Shown: positions 1-7,318, counted from the first letter of the stretch. The stretch: DNA of 19,658 nucleotides from JARRRL01 sp037380725 (GCA_037380725.1 JARRRL010000007.1:1-19658), one strand, 5' to 3'. Translations and numbers: made by a program. Notes: generated from the letters alone by a model not told the origin.

Positions 1-1449
1 GTGTTGCCCCGGGTTAGCCCCCCAACCAATCAAGGTACGACTCACCTGGGCTAATGGCGTCTGTTGTGGAATGGAATCGAATGTGCTTAAGGTATAACTA
101 TATTGGCGCGACTCTCCAGCACGAAACGGCTGTTTTGGCACCCAATACGCGGTAATATTATCGTTCGTCTCTGTATCTGTGGGAATTTCAACCAACTCCA
201 CAAAGCCCTCACCCCACTCCCCTTGCGGTTCCACCCACAGGCTGGGTCGATTTTGGTAATGTGACTCCACATCAAGATAATGATCAAAATCTCGATCCCG
301 TTGCACCAATCCAAAACCACGGGGATTGTGATCGTGCAGAGACGTGACTTGCAAGCTCCTGGGATTTGTGATGGGTCGCCAGATCCATTTATCCGATGAG
401 GTGTGCATCAATAATCCATCGGAATCATGCACTTCATGTCGGAAATCATCTCGGGCCTGCAAGGCGGCCTCACCAAAGAAAAACATACTGGTCAAGGGAG
501 CCAAACCGATTTTTTTGATATCGGTGCGGGAAAACAGTTGTACATCAACGTGCGCCCTCGTGGCCACATCAGTGCTCAACTCAAAGCGATAAAGACCCGT
601 TACGGAAGGACTGTCCAGCAGCGCATAAATGATCAATGTCGCACAATCCGGTGCGGGTTTTACCAACCAAAAATCACTGAAACGCGGAAACTCTTCCCCA
701 CTTGATTCAGCCGTATTGATGGCCAAGCCACGCGCGGATAGGCCATAAACCTGACCAGGACCAACCAAACGAAAGTAAGAGGCGCCCAGAAATACGGCAA
801 TTTCATCTTTATAAGTCTTTGTATTTACTGGAAAATGAACCCTAAACCCCGAATAACTCAGCTCAGTGTCTTCCGCTTCAAGGCGTTGCTGCAGAGAAGC
901 GTTACCATAAGTGAAATCACGCACATCGACGTTTAACTCACGGATAAGCCCCGCTTGATCCATAGCCCGTAGGCCAATCATCTCGCTATACAAAAAACCC
1001 GGATGAAAAAATTGAATTTCAAATAAGCCTTGATGACGCCAGAACGATTTTTCCGCATCAAAACGGATACTGCGATATTCGTCATAGTTCAGCTTTTTCA
1101 AAACATCCGAGGCAACCCTTGCGGTAGGCTGATACGCTTGTTGAGACAATTGCTTTGCTTTTTTAACTAAGCGATTCATCAGCTCAACTTGAGGATCAGG
1201 CTTGGGTTGATTCACTTCAGTTTGATTCGCCTCACCTTGATTCGCCTCGGCTTGATTCGCCTCACCTTGATTCGCCTCACCTTGATTCGCCTCGGCTTGA
1301 TTCACCTCGGCTTGATTCGCTTCAGCTTGACTGAATGCAGATTGACAAATCACCAGCAAAACCCACAGCGAGCACCCAGCAAATAAAAGCCTGGATGCAT
1401 TAAGCGGAGACAACGGGCGTGTTAACGACGAACACTTAAATCTGGGCAT
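1..1449 (-). CDS. opgG: Glucan biosynthesis protein OpgG/MdoG family, 3' end outside window
   Basis: This is a periplasmic protein for osmoregulated periplasmic glucan synthesis, expected to act on the glucose backbone made by OpgH. The 483 codons in the window are open from ATG at 1449 to the left edge, so the C-terminus is missing. A Sec-type signal peptide (hydrophobic run around residues 20-38, LLFAGCSLWVLLVI) is followed by a Gln/Glu/Ala/Asn repeat at about residues 41-81. The OpgG domain then starts with YDEYRSIRFD and FHPGFLYSEM, and continues with KDEIAVFLGASYFR, RGFGLVQRDRDFDHY and ETNDNITAYW, all typical of OpgG/OpgD. There is no twin-Arg motif, which favours OpgG over the Tat-exported OpgD. 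The nearby GGA before the ATG is a weak Shine-Dalgarno. No opgH can be seen because the downstream side is outside the window. The family call is firm; the G versus D choice is less so. Confidence 0.93.
   Translation of the reverse strand, partial: MPRFKCSSLTRPLSPLNASRLLFAGCSLWVLLVICQSAFSQAEANQAEVNQAEANQGEANQGEANQAEANQGEANQTEVNQPKPDPQVELMNRLVKKAKQLSQQAYQPTARVASDVLKKLNYDEYRSIRFDAEKSFWRHQGLFEIQFFHPGFLYSEMIGLRAMDQAGLIRELNVDVRDFTYGNASLQQRLEAEDTELSYSGFRVHFPVNTKTYKDEIAVFLGASYFRLVGPGQVYGLSARGLAINTAESSGEEFPRFSDFWLVKPAPDCATLIIYALLDSPSVTGLYRFELSTDVATRAHVDVQLFSRTDIKKIGLAPLTSMFFFGEAALQARDDFRHEVHDSDGLLMHTSSDKWIWRPITNPRSLQVTSLHDHNPRGFGLVQRDRDFDHYLDVESHYQNRPSLWVEPQGEWGEGFVELVEIPTDTETNDNITAYWVPKQPFRAGESRQYSYTLSTFDSIPQQTPLAQVSRTLIGWGANPGQH
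1207..1326 (-). repeat. 15-bp tandem repeat, 8 units, encoding NQ(A/G/T)E(A/V)
   Basis: TTGATTC recurs exactly every 15 bases on the + strand from 1207 to 1312, giving eight units. A degenerate ninth unit follows at 1327. On the coding strand each unit reads as the pentapeptide N-Q-(A/G/T)-E-(A/V). The array sits between the OpgG signal peptide and the folded domain. The length is a multiple of three, so unit gain or loss would change linker length without frameshift. Confidence 0.95.
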
Positions 1450-1826
1450 ATTTTTCCGTACTCAAGCATAATCGATGATCACAATCAAGATTGACAATGT
1501 TTACTAAGACAGCATAACAGGCAAGGAAATCCCAGCAACTGCGCAATTTGTGACGGAAATCCTATTTTTGTGATTTAACAAACCGAATAAAGCCCTGGAG
1601 ACTCAGCCAGTATTCAGTTTGTGTAAGGTTTATTCGAAACCCCAAACCTATCATTGTTCATATTTTGCTCGGTTTTGGCGCCGCTGAGTCTTAGCCTCAC
1701 ACATTTACTCAACAGTCATTCTAGAAATAATTTAATTTCTCATGATGTGATTTTAGCAACAAAGTGGGATCACCCGAAACCAGGAATTCAAACAAAAAAA
1801 GGATCTGGCACACAGCAAGCTGTCGC
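1450..1826. other. Intergenic region between apbE and opgG
   Basis: This 377-bp stretch lies between the end of apbE and the start of opgG, both on the minus strand. Apart from the promoter candidate near opgG, no coding frame, RNA gene or convincing terminator hairpin was seen. The 8-bp inverted pair gactcagc/gctgagtc (about 1600 and 1683) is widely spaced and may be chance. Confidence 0.5.
1468..1497 (-). promoter_or_regulatory. Candidate sigma-70 promoter for opgG
   Basis: On the minus strand there is TTGTCA (1497-1492), an 18-bp spacer, then GATTAT (1473-1468). The -35 matches consensus at 5 of 6 bases and the -10 at 4 of 6. The predicted transcript start near 1461 leaves a very short leader before the ATG at 1449. 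This was found by eye only. Confidence 0.3.
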
Positions 1827-2756
1827 TTAGGGACGAATCACCCACGACGGAACCTGTTGTGCCTGCAGAAAGGGTTCTGCCGCTCGACCGTGCAGCATCG
1901 CAAAAGTTGAAAGCATGCCCGCTTGCGTGCACGTGTCTGAAAAAGTGGTTACTGACAACGGCGCGTCTTCAACAGGATAACCCGTTTTGGGATTGAGGAT
2001 GTGACCGTAAATTCGGTCATTGATGCGGCAGTATCGATGTGTACTGCCACTGGTTGCCAGGGCACCATTATACAAGCTCACGGATTGCGCCGCTTGGCCA
2101 TGAGCGTGAGGCTGCTCAATGCCAACGGTCCACGGTTCGTATCGCTGCGAATCACTCGTATAAACCGCTAGGTCACCACCAAAATTGACAAGAATTTGAT
2201 CTAAATCTCGATCTTTCAAATACAGCGCAACGCGATCAACTGCATATTCTTTCGCGATACCACCAAAATCAATTTCCATCTGAGGCGGTAGCTGAAACCA
2301 CGGTGCCTCCCAATACACGCGATCCCAACCGATGCACGACAACACATCTTGTATTGCGCTCTCGTCAGGCTCCAACGTCGTACTGTTCCCATCAAAACGC
2401 CAAAACCGACGCAACACGCCAGACGTAATGTCAAAAAGACCAGAAGAAGCACGATAGCAATGATCGGCGTAATCCAACAGCCTGTGCGTCTCTTCATCGA
2501 CCTGAACACGCGTGGCGCTATTCATCTGGCTTACCAGATTATCACAGCGATAACGGCTGTATTTCTTTTCGATTCGAGACGCTTCATGATAACAGTCAAC
2601 CAGAAGCTGGCGAGACCGTTCAGGCGGTAAAACCGACCTAATCTGAATTTCACAGGGGCTACCCATCGCGAAAAACAATGCTTGGTAGCCCGCTTGGATC
2701 GGTGTGATCGTCAACTTCTGTGAAGAAAGGACGTCACCGTCACCCGCCTTCACCAT
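1827..2756 (-). CDS. apbE: ApbE-family FAD:protein FMN transferase
   Basis: ApbE enzymes move FMN from FAD onto a Thr/Ser of a target protein. The 309 residues carry the family motifs: MGSPCEIQI (31-39), GLFDITSGVLRRFWRF (106-121), DFGGIAKEYAVD (163-174), NFGGD (191-195), GALATSGST (231-239) and GHILNPKTGYPV (251-262). The C-terminal motif reads CTQAGMLST (276-284), whereas most ApbEs have A-D there, the Asp being an Mg2+ ligand; here it is Gly280. There is no signal peptide or lipobox, and an in-frame TGA lies directly before the ATG (TGAATG), so the N-terminus cannot be extended. The start overlaps the DUF3570 stop by 7 bp, indicating a translationally coupled operon. The likely target is the upstream-encoded DUF3570 protein, which has a flavinylation motif. 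Family call sure; activity and compartment uncertain. Confidence 0.93.
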   Translation of the reverse strand: MVKAGDGDVLSSQKLTITPIQAGYQALFFAMGSPCEIQIRSVLPPERSRQLLVDCYHEASRIEKKYSRYRCDNLVSQMNSATRVQVDEETHRLLDYADHCYRASSGLFDITSGVLRRFWRFDGNSTTLEPDESAIQDVLSCIGWDRVYWEAPWFQLPPQMEIDFGGIAKEYAVDRVALYLKDRDLDQILVNFGGDLAVYTSDSQRYEPWTVGIEQPHAHGQAAQSVSLYNGALATSGSTHRYCRINDRIYGHILNPKTGYPVEDAPLSVTTFSDTCTQAGMLSTFAMLHGRAAEPFLQAQQVPSWVIRP

Positions 2757-4099
2757 TCAAACGCATAACCAGCTTGGAAAATAACCGATGACAGCGTCGG
2801 AAAGACATCTTGATCTTTCGCCGCCCCAACGAGACCGTCGGGCGAACTTTCACCACTTTGTTGATACCACTCAAGTCGAAGGTGCCACTCACTGCCCGAC
2901 GCCATACGGTGCGCGTATTTAGCGCCAAACGTAATAGCGCTGAAATCAGCCAAACGCAGATCCGCACTGGCGAATTCTGGCAATGTGTTATTGGTCACAT
3001 CACTGTTTAACAAGGCAGGTCGATAAAACTCTGCTTCCGACTGCTGGTAGTACCTAAAATGCGGTTCCAGGTACTGATTCGGCGCAAAACGCCACTGGTA
3101 TCGCGTATCAATCGTGTGAGAGCGGATGTCCCAATCATCCCAGAGATAGCGATAAGACACATCGAACATATCGCGATCAAAACGGTACTTCGTGCGCCAA
3201 TACACTGATTGTTTCGTACGCTTATCGGGGCGATTCTCGTACAGATTCGTATAACGATTAACCCCCGTCGATGATACAAGTAGGCCCGTCGCATCATCAA
3301 TGACAGACAATATTTTATACGGATCGGTTAAATACCCATCTGCCTGAGAAACAGAATAGTTAAACTGCATCAAGGTCCGCTTATTCACAACTTGCGTAAT
3401 GCCAATCAAGGTGTCCACGACGGTCTTATCGTCGTCTTCCGCCTGCCGTGTCGGAGTACTGTTAGCCGGCTGCATCTCGGCAAACGCGACGGGCACGCCG
3501 CCTTCCGGATTTATGGTGTCCGATTCGAAGCCCAGACCAAGGTTAAGCGTGGTGTTGCGTTGATTAAAATCTTTGGATAAGTTGCCGTTCAAACCCAATG
3601 ACCTGAAATCATGCTCGGCGGAAACATTCACGCCAACACCACCTTTTAGCGTGGACGTCAAGGGCTGTAACCAACCCGCCGAAAAGGCCACTCGCGTGTC
3701 CTTAAAGGTATCGTCAATCGGTAATTCATCCGGTTGTATCGTATAACTGCCCTGACCTGAAGGTCGAGTGAACGTTTGCACATTATCACTCGACAGCGCG
3801 CCGGTGGGCGTTGCGCCCGTCAGTGAATCCAGCACCAACTTAGCGTTAAATACCCGGTCTTCACCAAACTCTTTTTTTGCGCTCACAACGGGCTCAAACG
3901 CCGAAACACGCGAGTCGCTCTCTGAGTAAACCAAACCCGCCGTCTCGATCTTCCAAGGGCCAGGCTCTTCAGCAACAGATGGCGCGGCAACCGAAAGCCC
4001 CAGCAACGCCGCCGTTGCAAAAGTCAATTCCTGTTTAAATCCATTCGATTTCCGCGCACTCGTCACGCCAGAAAAATCTGTAATCGTAATCAGTTGCAT
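2750..4099 (-). CDS. DUF3570 predicted outer-membrane beta-barrel, likely flavinylation target
   Basis: Recognised as a DUF3570-family protein, for which I know no proven function. The N-terminus has a basic stretch (ARKSNGFK) then a hydrophobic core (TFATAALLGLSVAAPSVA), with probable cleavage before EEPG, so it is exported. The rest is rich in alternating aromatic/polar strands (for example YRYLWDDWDIRSHTIDTRYQWRF), and the C-terminus FQAGYAFEW ends in an aromatic residue, as expected for an outer-membrane barrel. D-S-L-T-G-A-T (3829-3809) matches the ApbE target consensus Dxx(S/T)GA(S/T). Two starts are possible: ATG at 4105 and ATG at 4099. The second is chosen because GGAGG (4110-4106) lies 6 bases before it but directly abuts the first. 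The gene overlaps the DUF4266 gene upstream and apbE downstream. Barrel topology is inferred from composition, not modelled. Confidence 0.88.
   Translation of the reverse strand: MQLITITDFSGVTSARKSNGFKQELTFATAALLGLSVAAPSVAEEPGPWKIETAGLVYSESDSRVSAFEPVVSAKKEFGEDRVFNAKLVLDSLTGATPTGALSSDNVQTFTRPSGQGSYTIQPDELPIDDTFKDTRVAFSAGWLQPLTSTLKGGVGVNVSAEHDFRSLGLNGNLSKDFNQRNTTLNLGLGFESDTINPEGGVPVAFAEMQPANSTPTRQAEDDDKTVVDTLIGITQVVNKRTLMQFNYSVSQADGYLTDPYKILSVIDDATGLLVSSTGVNRYTNLYENRPDKRTKQSVYWRTKYRFDRDMFDVSYRYLWDDWDIRSHTIDTRYQWRFAPNQYLEPHFRYYQQSEAEFYRPALLNSDVTNNTLPEFASADLRLADFSAITFGAKYAHRMASGSEWHLRLEWYQQSGESSPDGLVGAAKDQDVFPTLSSVIFQAGYAFEW
3809..3829 (-). other. Predicted flavinylation site DSLTGAT in the DUF3570 protein
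   Basis: The minus strand codes for Asp-Ser-Leu-Thr-Gly-Ala-Thr. The known ApbE target consensus, from NqrB, NqrC and RnfG, is Dxx(S/T)GA(S/T), with FMN linked through phosphate to the last Thr/Ser. That residue is Thr97 counted from the 4099 start. The match to all defined positions is exact. An ApbE gene overlaps the 3' end of this gene. Confidence 0.6.
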
Positions 4100-4323
4100 C
4101 CGCATCCTCCACCACCAAAGCTCCGACCACCACTAGATGCCTCTTTACTGAAGTAAATGTGATCATCTAAAGCTTCATCTATGTGATTAGCATCCAAAGC
4201 CATGTCGGGTTTAGCCAGTAAACCTTTTTCCCAAGGCTCAACATGAGTCGCGCAGGCCACCAATGAAAAACAAGTAGCCAGCGCGAATAAAAACGCCGCG
4301 TATTTTTTTACCATCGTCTTCAT
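4090..4323 (-). CDS. DUF4266 small lipoprotein with Gly/Cys C-terminal tail
   Basis: Recognised as a DUF4266 protein by EPWEKGLLAKPDMALD, DDHIYFSKEASSGG and the C-terminal GGGGCGCN. The signal sequence KKYAAFLFALATCFSLVAC ends in a good lipobox (LVAC), so the mature protein is a lipoprotein of about 57 residues starting at Cys. There is no +2 Asp, the inner-membrane retention signal, so an outer-membrane location is possible. The tail has Cys-Gly-Cys preceded by four Gly, which could bind metal, form a disulfide or be modified; the function is unknown. Three starts are possible: ATG at 4350, 4323 or 4314. 4350 puts nine extra residues before the basic region. 4323 is given here. 4314 has a GGA nine bases upstream and is equally acceptable. 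It is the first gene of the three-gene operon and overlaps DUF3570. Confidence 0.85.
   Translation of the reverse strand: MKTMVKKYAAFLFALATCFSLVACATHVEPWEKGLLAKPDMALDANHIDEALDDHIYFSKEASSGGRSFGGGGCGCN
4106..4110 (-). promoter_or_regulatory. Shine-Dalgarno GGAGG inside the DUF4266 Gly codons
   Basis: GGAGG lies within the GGT GGA GGA TGC codons near the end of the DUF4266 gene, 6 bases before the ATG at 4099. It decides the DUF3570 start and implies translational coupling between the lipoprotein and the barrel protein. Confidence 0.65.
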
Positions 4324-4350
4324 TCCAATCGTATATATTACATGATCCAT

Positions 4351-4659
4351 TCAAGAGCAAGCACTCAAGTACCTCGACAAGTGTAACTCAAGGAGTATAG
4401 CAAAGCAGACCATCAACATCGGGCGCTCAGCAGTGCATCCCGACGCGCAGCAGCACGTCCTGAATAGTACCACAAGCTTCTGTTTTGAAAAACCAAACCG
4501 CATCCGCACGCACATCAATACTTTTGAGCAATACTCGAAAGCAATACTCTCGAAAGCAATGCCCTAAAACGTGGATAAAATGTGGCCAAAAAACGATCAG
4601 GCTCAACATCTATTCTGACAAATCCTCTCTGAGAAACACGGCTGACCAGTCCTGGAACC
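4351..4659. other. Intergenic region upstream of the DUF4266 operon
   Basis: This stretch of about 309 bp separates the amylosucrase-like gene from the DUF4266 operon, both on the minus strand, and should hold a terminator and the operon promoter. No clear hairpin with a T-run was found. A weak promoter-like pair exists near the lipoprotein start but is not convincing. A short 15-bp direct repeat lies at 4534-4560. No supported small gene was seen. Confidence 0.4.
4534..4560. repeat. 15-bp-period direct repeat, 12-bp identical cores
   Basis: CTCGAAAGCAAT occurs at 4534-4545 and again at 4549-4560, separated by three bases, giving a period of 15. It lies in the intergenic region between the amylosucrase-like gene and the DUF4266 operon. 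It may be a slippage duplication or a tandem binding site. Confidence 0.7.
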
Positions 4660-6909
4660 CTATGTCAATGGTTTCGGAACCAACCACAACGCTTGATGAG
4701 GTTTCAGCAGGAAATGATCGCCCTGTGTAGCCGTTCCCTGAATAACATCAAATTGGAACGATTCACAAGAAAATGAATAATCAGAACGGCTTGCTGTGTT
4801 ATGGCATCGACGAGATGGCGGCAAATAAGGGTGTAGTTTTTTTAAATCAATCGCCTGTGAGGTTTCAGCATAATTTCCGATCACCAGGCATTGCGCTGAA
4901 CCGAATTGGCGCATATACACCAGCAAACTCAAATTGTCAGCATCAAGTAAAATCATTGCTTTCCCAGAGAAAGCGGTGTTTAATTTTCGAGCACGCAATA
5001 AATTAATGTCATTTTCCAAAATCGCTTCAGACGCTTTTTTATGCAGGGGATCTCGAATCACAGCGAGTTTGTCGTAGGGGATTCGATGCACATCACGACT
5101 GTCTTCGGTGGTGTGTGGGTTGTTAGTACTGCCCACATGATCTCCTCCTACTAGATTTACCAACGGAATGCCTGGTAAAGCATATCGAATAGCTTTGGAA
5201 AGGTTAATGCGTGCAATCGCTTGATCAACAGCTGCAACATCATGGTGCTCCAGCGCGTGCTCCAAACCTAATAAAGAAGCAAGTGTACCTGAAAACTGAC
5301 CCAGCTCAGCGTCGCTCAGAAAAGAAAATCCCCTTGCGTAGGAACCATCATGACAATCCGTAAAAAACCGATGCATTCGAGTGTTAAATTCTGGTTTATT
5401 GATCTTATTCTCCAGAGCAACCACATCGTCCAACTGCATGAAAATTTCATCGTGCGTTCTACCGGCGTTCAACCACACCCCTTCCACCTCAGGCTCTTGA
5501 ACAAAATAATAAAGACTGTCCCGAAGCAGCGTCACATCCTGCGCTGCTATTGCAGGTAGATTGTTTGTTGAAATAGCAGTATTGTAGGACATTTCGCATC
5601 GATTTTTAGCTAAAAATGGCAGAATCATACTGGGCATATTAATGGATTCAGCTAATATAAATTTGCTGGGCGCCACGATTTCCATCGCCGCACGCAGCGC
5701 TTCCATAAGATGAAATACTTCAGGAAGGTTAATAGACTCAGTACCTAAACGTTTAAACATAACCGGCGCAGCGTCAATACGCACATCAGCACCGGCCTTG
5801 GCCAAAAAGAATATGTCGCTGAATAGTTTTGCAGCCACAAGCGGGTTTCTCCAATTTAAGTCTTTCTGAGAGTTCTTAAATCTGTTCATGCAATACTTGC
5901 CGCTGTCATTGTCGTAGGTAAAGTTGCCGGCTCTCAGCAATGGAAAAAACGGAAACATGTGTTCATCAAACTTTTTACGCATTGCATCATCAACGGAAAT
6001 ATAAAAATTTTTATATTTTTCAACACCCGCCTTCCAGTTCTTATAATATTTACTTTGCTCAGAAGTATGATTGATGGTAAAATCAGCAATGACGCGAATG
6101 TCTTCTTTCAGAAATCGTTGAAAAATCTGCGCCAAAGTGGGTGAATGACTTTCCCCTGAAAGAAAACCCAAGCGCGGATTGACCGCTCTATGGCTATTTA
6201 TGGCGTACCCCCCGTCGTCGTCAATCGGATTTCCCTCCGAATCAAGCCCCTTCGGACCAGGATATAAGGTTGGTAGAACATGCACCATATCGATATTCAA
6301 TATTTTAATCTTTTCTATAAATTGCTCCAGATTACTTAGGGAACCGCAGGTTATGTCTAAATAAGCCGTAGCGCAAACACGCTCATTAGACTCCAGATAG
6401 GTCTGCTTGCTGACTTCATTCTGAGCTTCATTTTGAGATTTTCTGTGATAAATCAACGCATCCGAAGGCGTCAATGCAGCTTTAATTATTTTAGGTATAA
6501 TCGCCTCTAGGGCATCCTCGATACGGTAAGAGGTTCCATAAACTTCATCCAATGAGTTTCCATAAATTTTATTCAAGCTATTGACCAAATATTGATTGTG
6601 TTTCTGAAAACGCGTTTCAATTTTCTGTTTTAACGCAGAATCGGCATCTCTGGCTTGCATTTCACGCCTAAAAATAGCCTCGGCTAACTGAATTTCAGTG
6701 TTGGCATTCGCCGCTTTTGTGATCTCGAGCTTTGAAAAAGGTGCTGCTTCACGAAAGTCTGCGTAACCCGTCGGCACAAGGGATTTACCACCATGGACGG
6801 GAGTAATGCCATCAGGTGGAATGCCATCCAGTTTAGCAGTCATTTGCTTATTATCTGCCATGGCACGCGTGAAGGGTGCAGGGTGACTGAAGGAGCTTAT
6901 CGGATTCAT
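4660..6909 (-). CDS. Amylosucrase-like GH13 alpha-glucosyltransferase
   Basis: Amylosucrases (GH13_4) split sucrose and build an alpha-1,4-glucan, releasing fructose. Matching features, in order: YLDITCGSLSNLEQFIEKI (183-201), DDGGYAINSHRAVNPRLGF (231-249), DFTINHTS (276-283), DLNWRNP (350-356), ADVRIDAAPVMFKRLGT (374-390), FILAESIN (417-424), RTHDEI (484-489), RFFTDCHDGSYARG (514-527), GGDHVG (588-593) and TTEDSRDVHR (600-609). The catalytic residues are predicted as nucleophile Asp379, acid/base Glu421 and stabiliser Asp487; the sucrose-pocket Asp232 and Arg605 are also kept. At 749 residues it is about 100 longer than the characterised enzyme I recall, mostly an N-terminal polar extension. 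There is no Sec signal peptide. AAGG lies 11-12 bases before the start. Sucrose phosphorylase-like or other GH13 specificity cannot be excluded. Confidence 0.85.
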   Translation of the reverse strand: MNPISSFSHPAPFTRAMADNKQMTAKLDGIPPDGITPVHGGKSLVPTGYADFREAAPFSKLEITKAANANTEIQLAEAIFRREMQARDADSALKQKIETRFQKHNQYLVNSLNKIYGNSLDEVYGTSYRIEDALEAIIPKIIKAALTPSDALIYHRKSQNEAQNEVSKQTYLESNERVCATAYLDITCGSLSNLEQFIEKIKILNIDMVHVLPTLYPGPKGLDSEGNPIDDDGGYAINSHRAVNPRLGFLSGESHSPTLAQIFQRFLKEDIRVIADFTINHTSEQSKYYKNWKAGVEKYKNFYISVDDAMRKKFDEHMFPFFPLLRAGNFTYDNDSGKYCMNRFKNSQKDLNWRNPLVAAKLFSDIFFLAKAGADVRIDAAPVMFKRLGTESINLPEVFHLMEALRAAMEIVAPSKFILAESINMPSMILPFLAKNRCEMSYNTAISTNNLPAIAAQDVTLLRDSLYYFVQEPEVEGVWLNAGRTHDEIFMQLDDVVALENKINKPEFNTRMHRFFTDCHDGSYARGFSFLSDAELGQFSGTLASLLGLEHALEHHDVAAVDQAIARINLSKAIRYALPGIPLVNLVGGDHVGSTNNPHTTEDSRDVHRIPYDKLAVIRDPLHKKASEAILENDINLLRARKLNTAFSGKAMILLDADNLSLLVYMRQFGSAQCLVIGNYAETSQAIDLKKLHPYLPPSRRCHNTASRSDYSFSCESFQFDVIQGTATQGDHFLLKPHQALWLVPKPLT

Positions 6910-7318
6910 AGCGTTTATTACCTTGTGAGGTTGAATCCAGTGTGATCTCAGAGTAAGCGCATTTCACATTCAGTTGCTACAGTACTTTCATTTTTCTATT
7001 GATGTGCGTTTTTAAATGCTAAAAACACTTACCACTATTGATCTTCCTGAATTAGGTTATTTTTATGTTTGTGTTAATATCAATAAAATTTTCCAGAAAC
7101 GTTTGAACAGATGATCGCTAATTGGGAAGTTTAAATTTAGGATTCAGTCGCTTTCCGCCACCCAAAACCATTTCGATCTGCACACCAGTCCTTTCAAGAT
7201 GAAAATTCAACCAATATAATCACCAATAATTTAATGTGTATAAAAATTTGCTCGTTATTGAATATAAAATATTCTTATCGGCAGAATAGCTTAGGAAGTT
7301 TCTGACCATTGAGGATAT
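6910..7318. other. AT-rich intergenic region between amylosucrase-like gene and IS remnant
   Basis: This stretch of about 409 bp is noticeably AT-rich, with no coding frame I can support on either strand. It should carry the promoter of the amylosucrase-like gene (minus strand). It may also hold the outer end of the decayed insertion sequence, but no terminal inverted repeat was identified. Confidence 0.4.

Noticed and set aside
344..705. Two overlapping plus-strand frames inside opgG
   Set aside because: They are shadows of the strongly conserved opgG reading on the other strand.
1189..1386. Plus-strand open frame with a Leu/Ile/Arg repeat protein
   Set aside because: It is the antisense reading of the 15-bp repeat and signal region of opgG; no ribosome-binding site and no family similarity.
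4427..4609. 60-residue minus-strand frame downstream of the amylosucrase-like gene
   Set aside because: No Shine-Dalgarno, no recognisable motif, and the length is expected by chance.
6910..7310. A possible CRP site from TGTGA motifs upstream of the amylosucrase-like gene
   Set aside because: The TGTGA copies are in direct, not inverted, orientation and the spacing is wrong for CRP.
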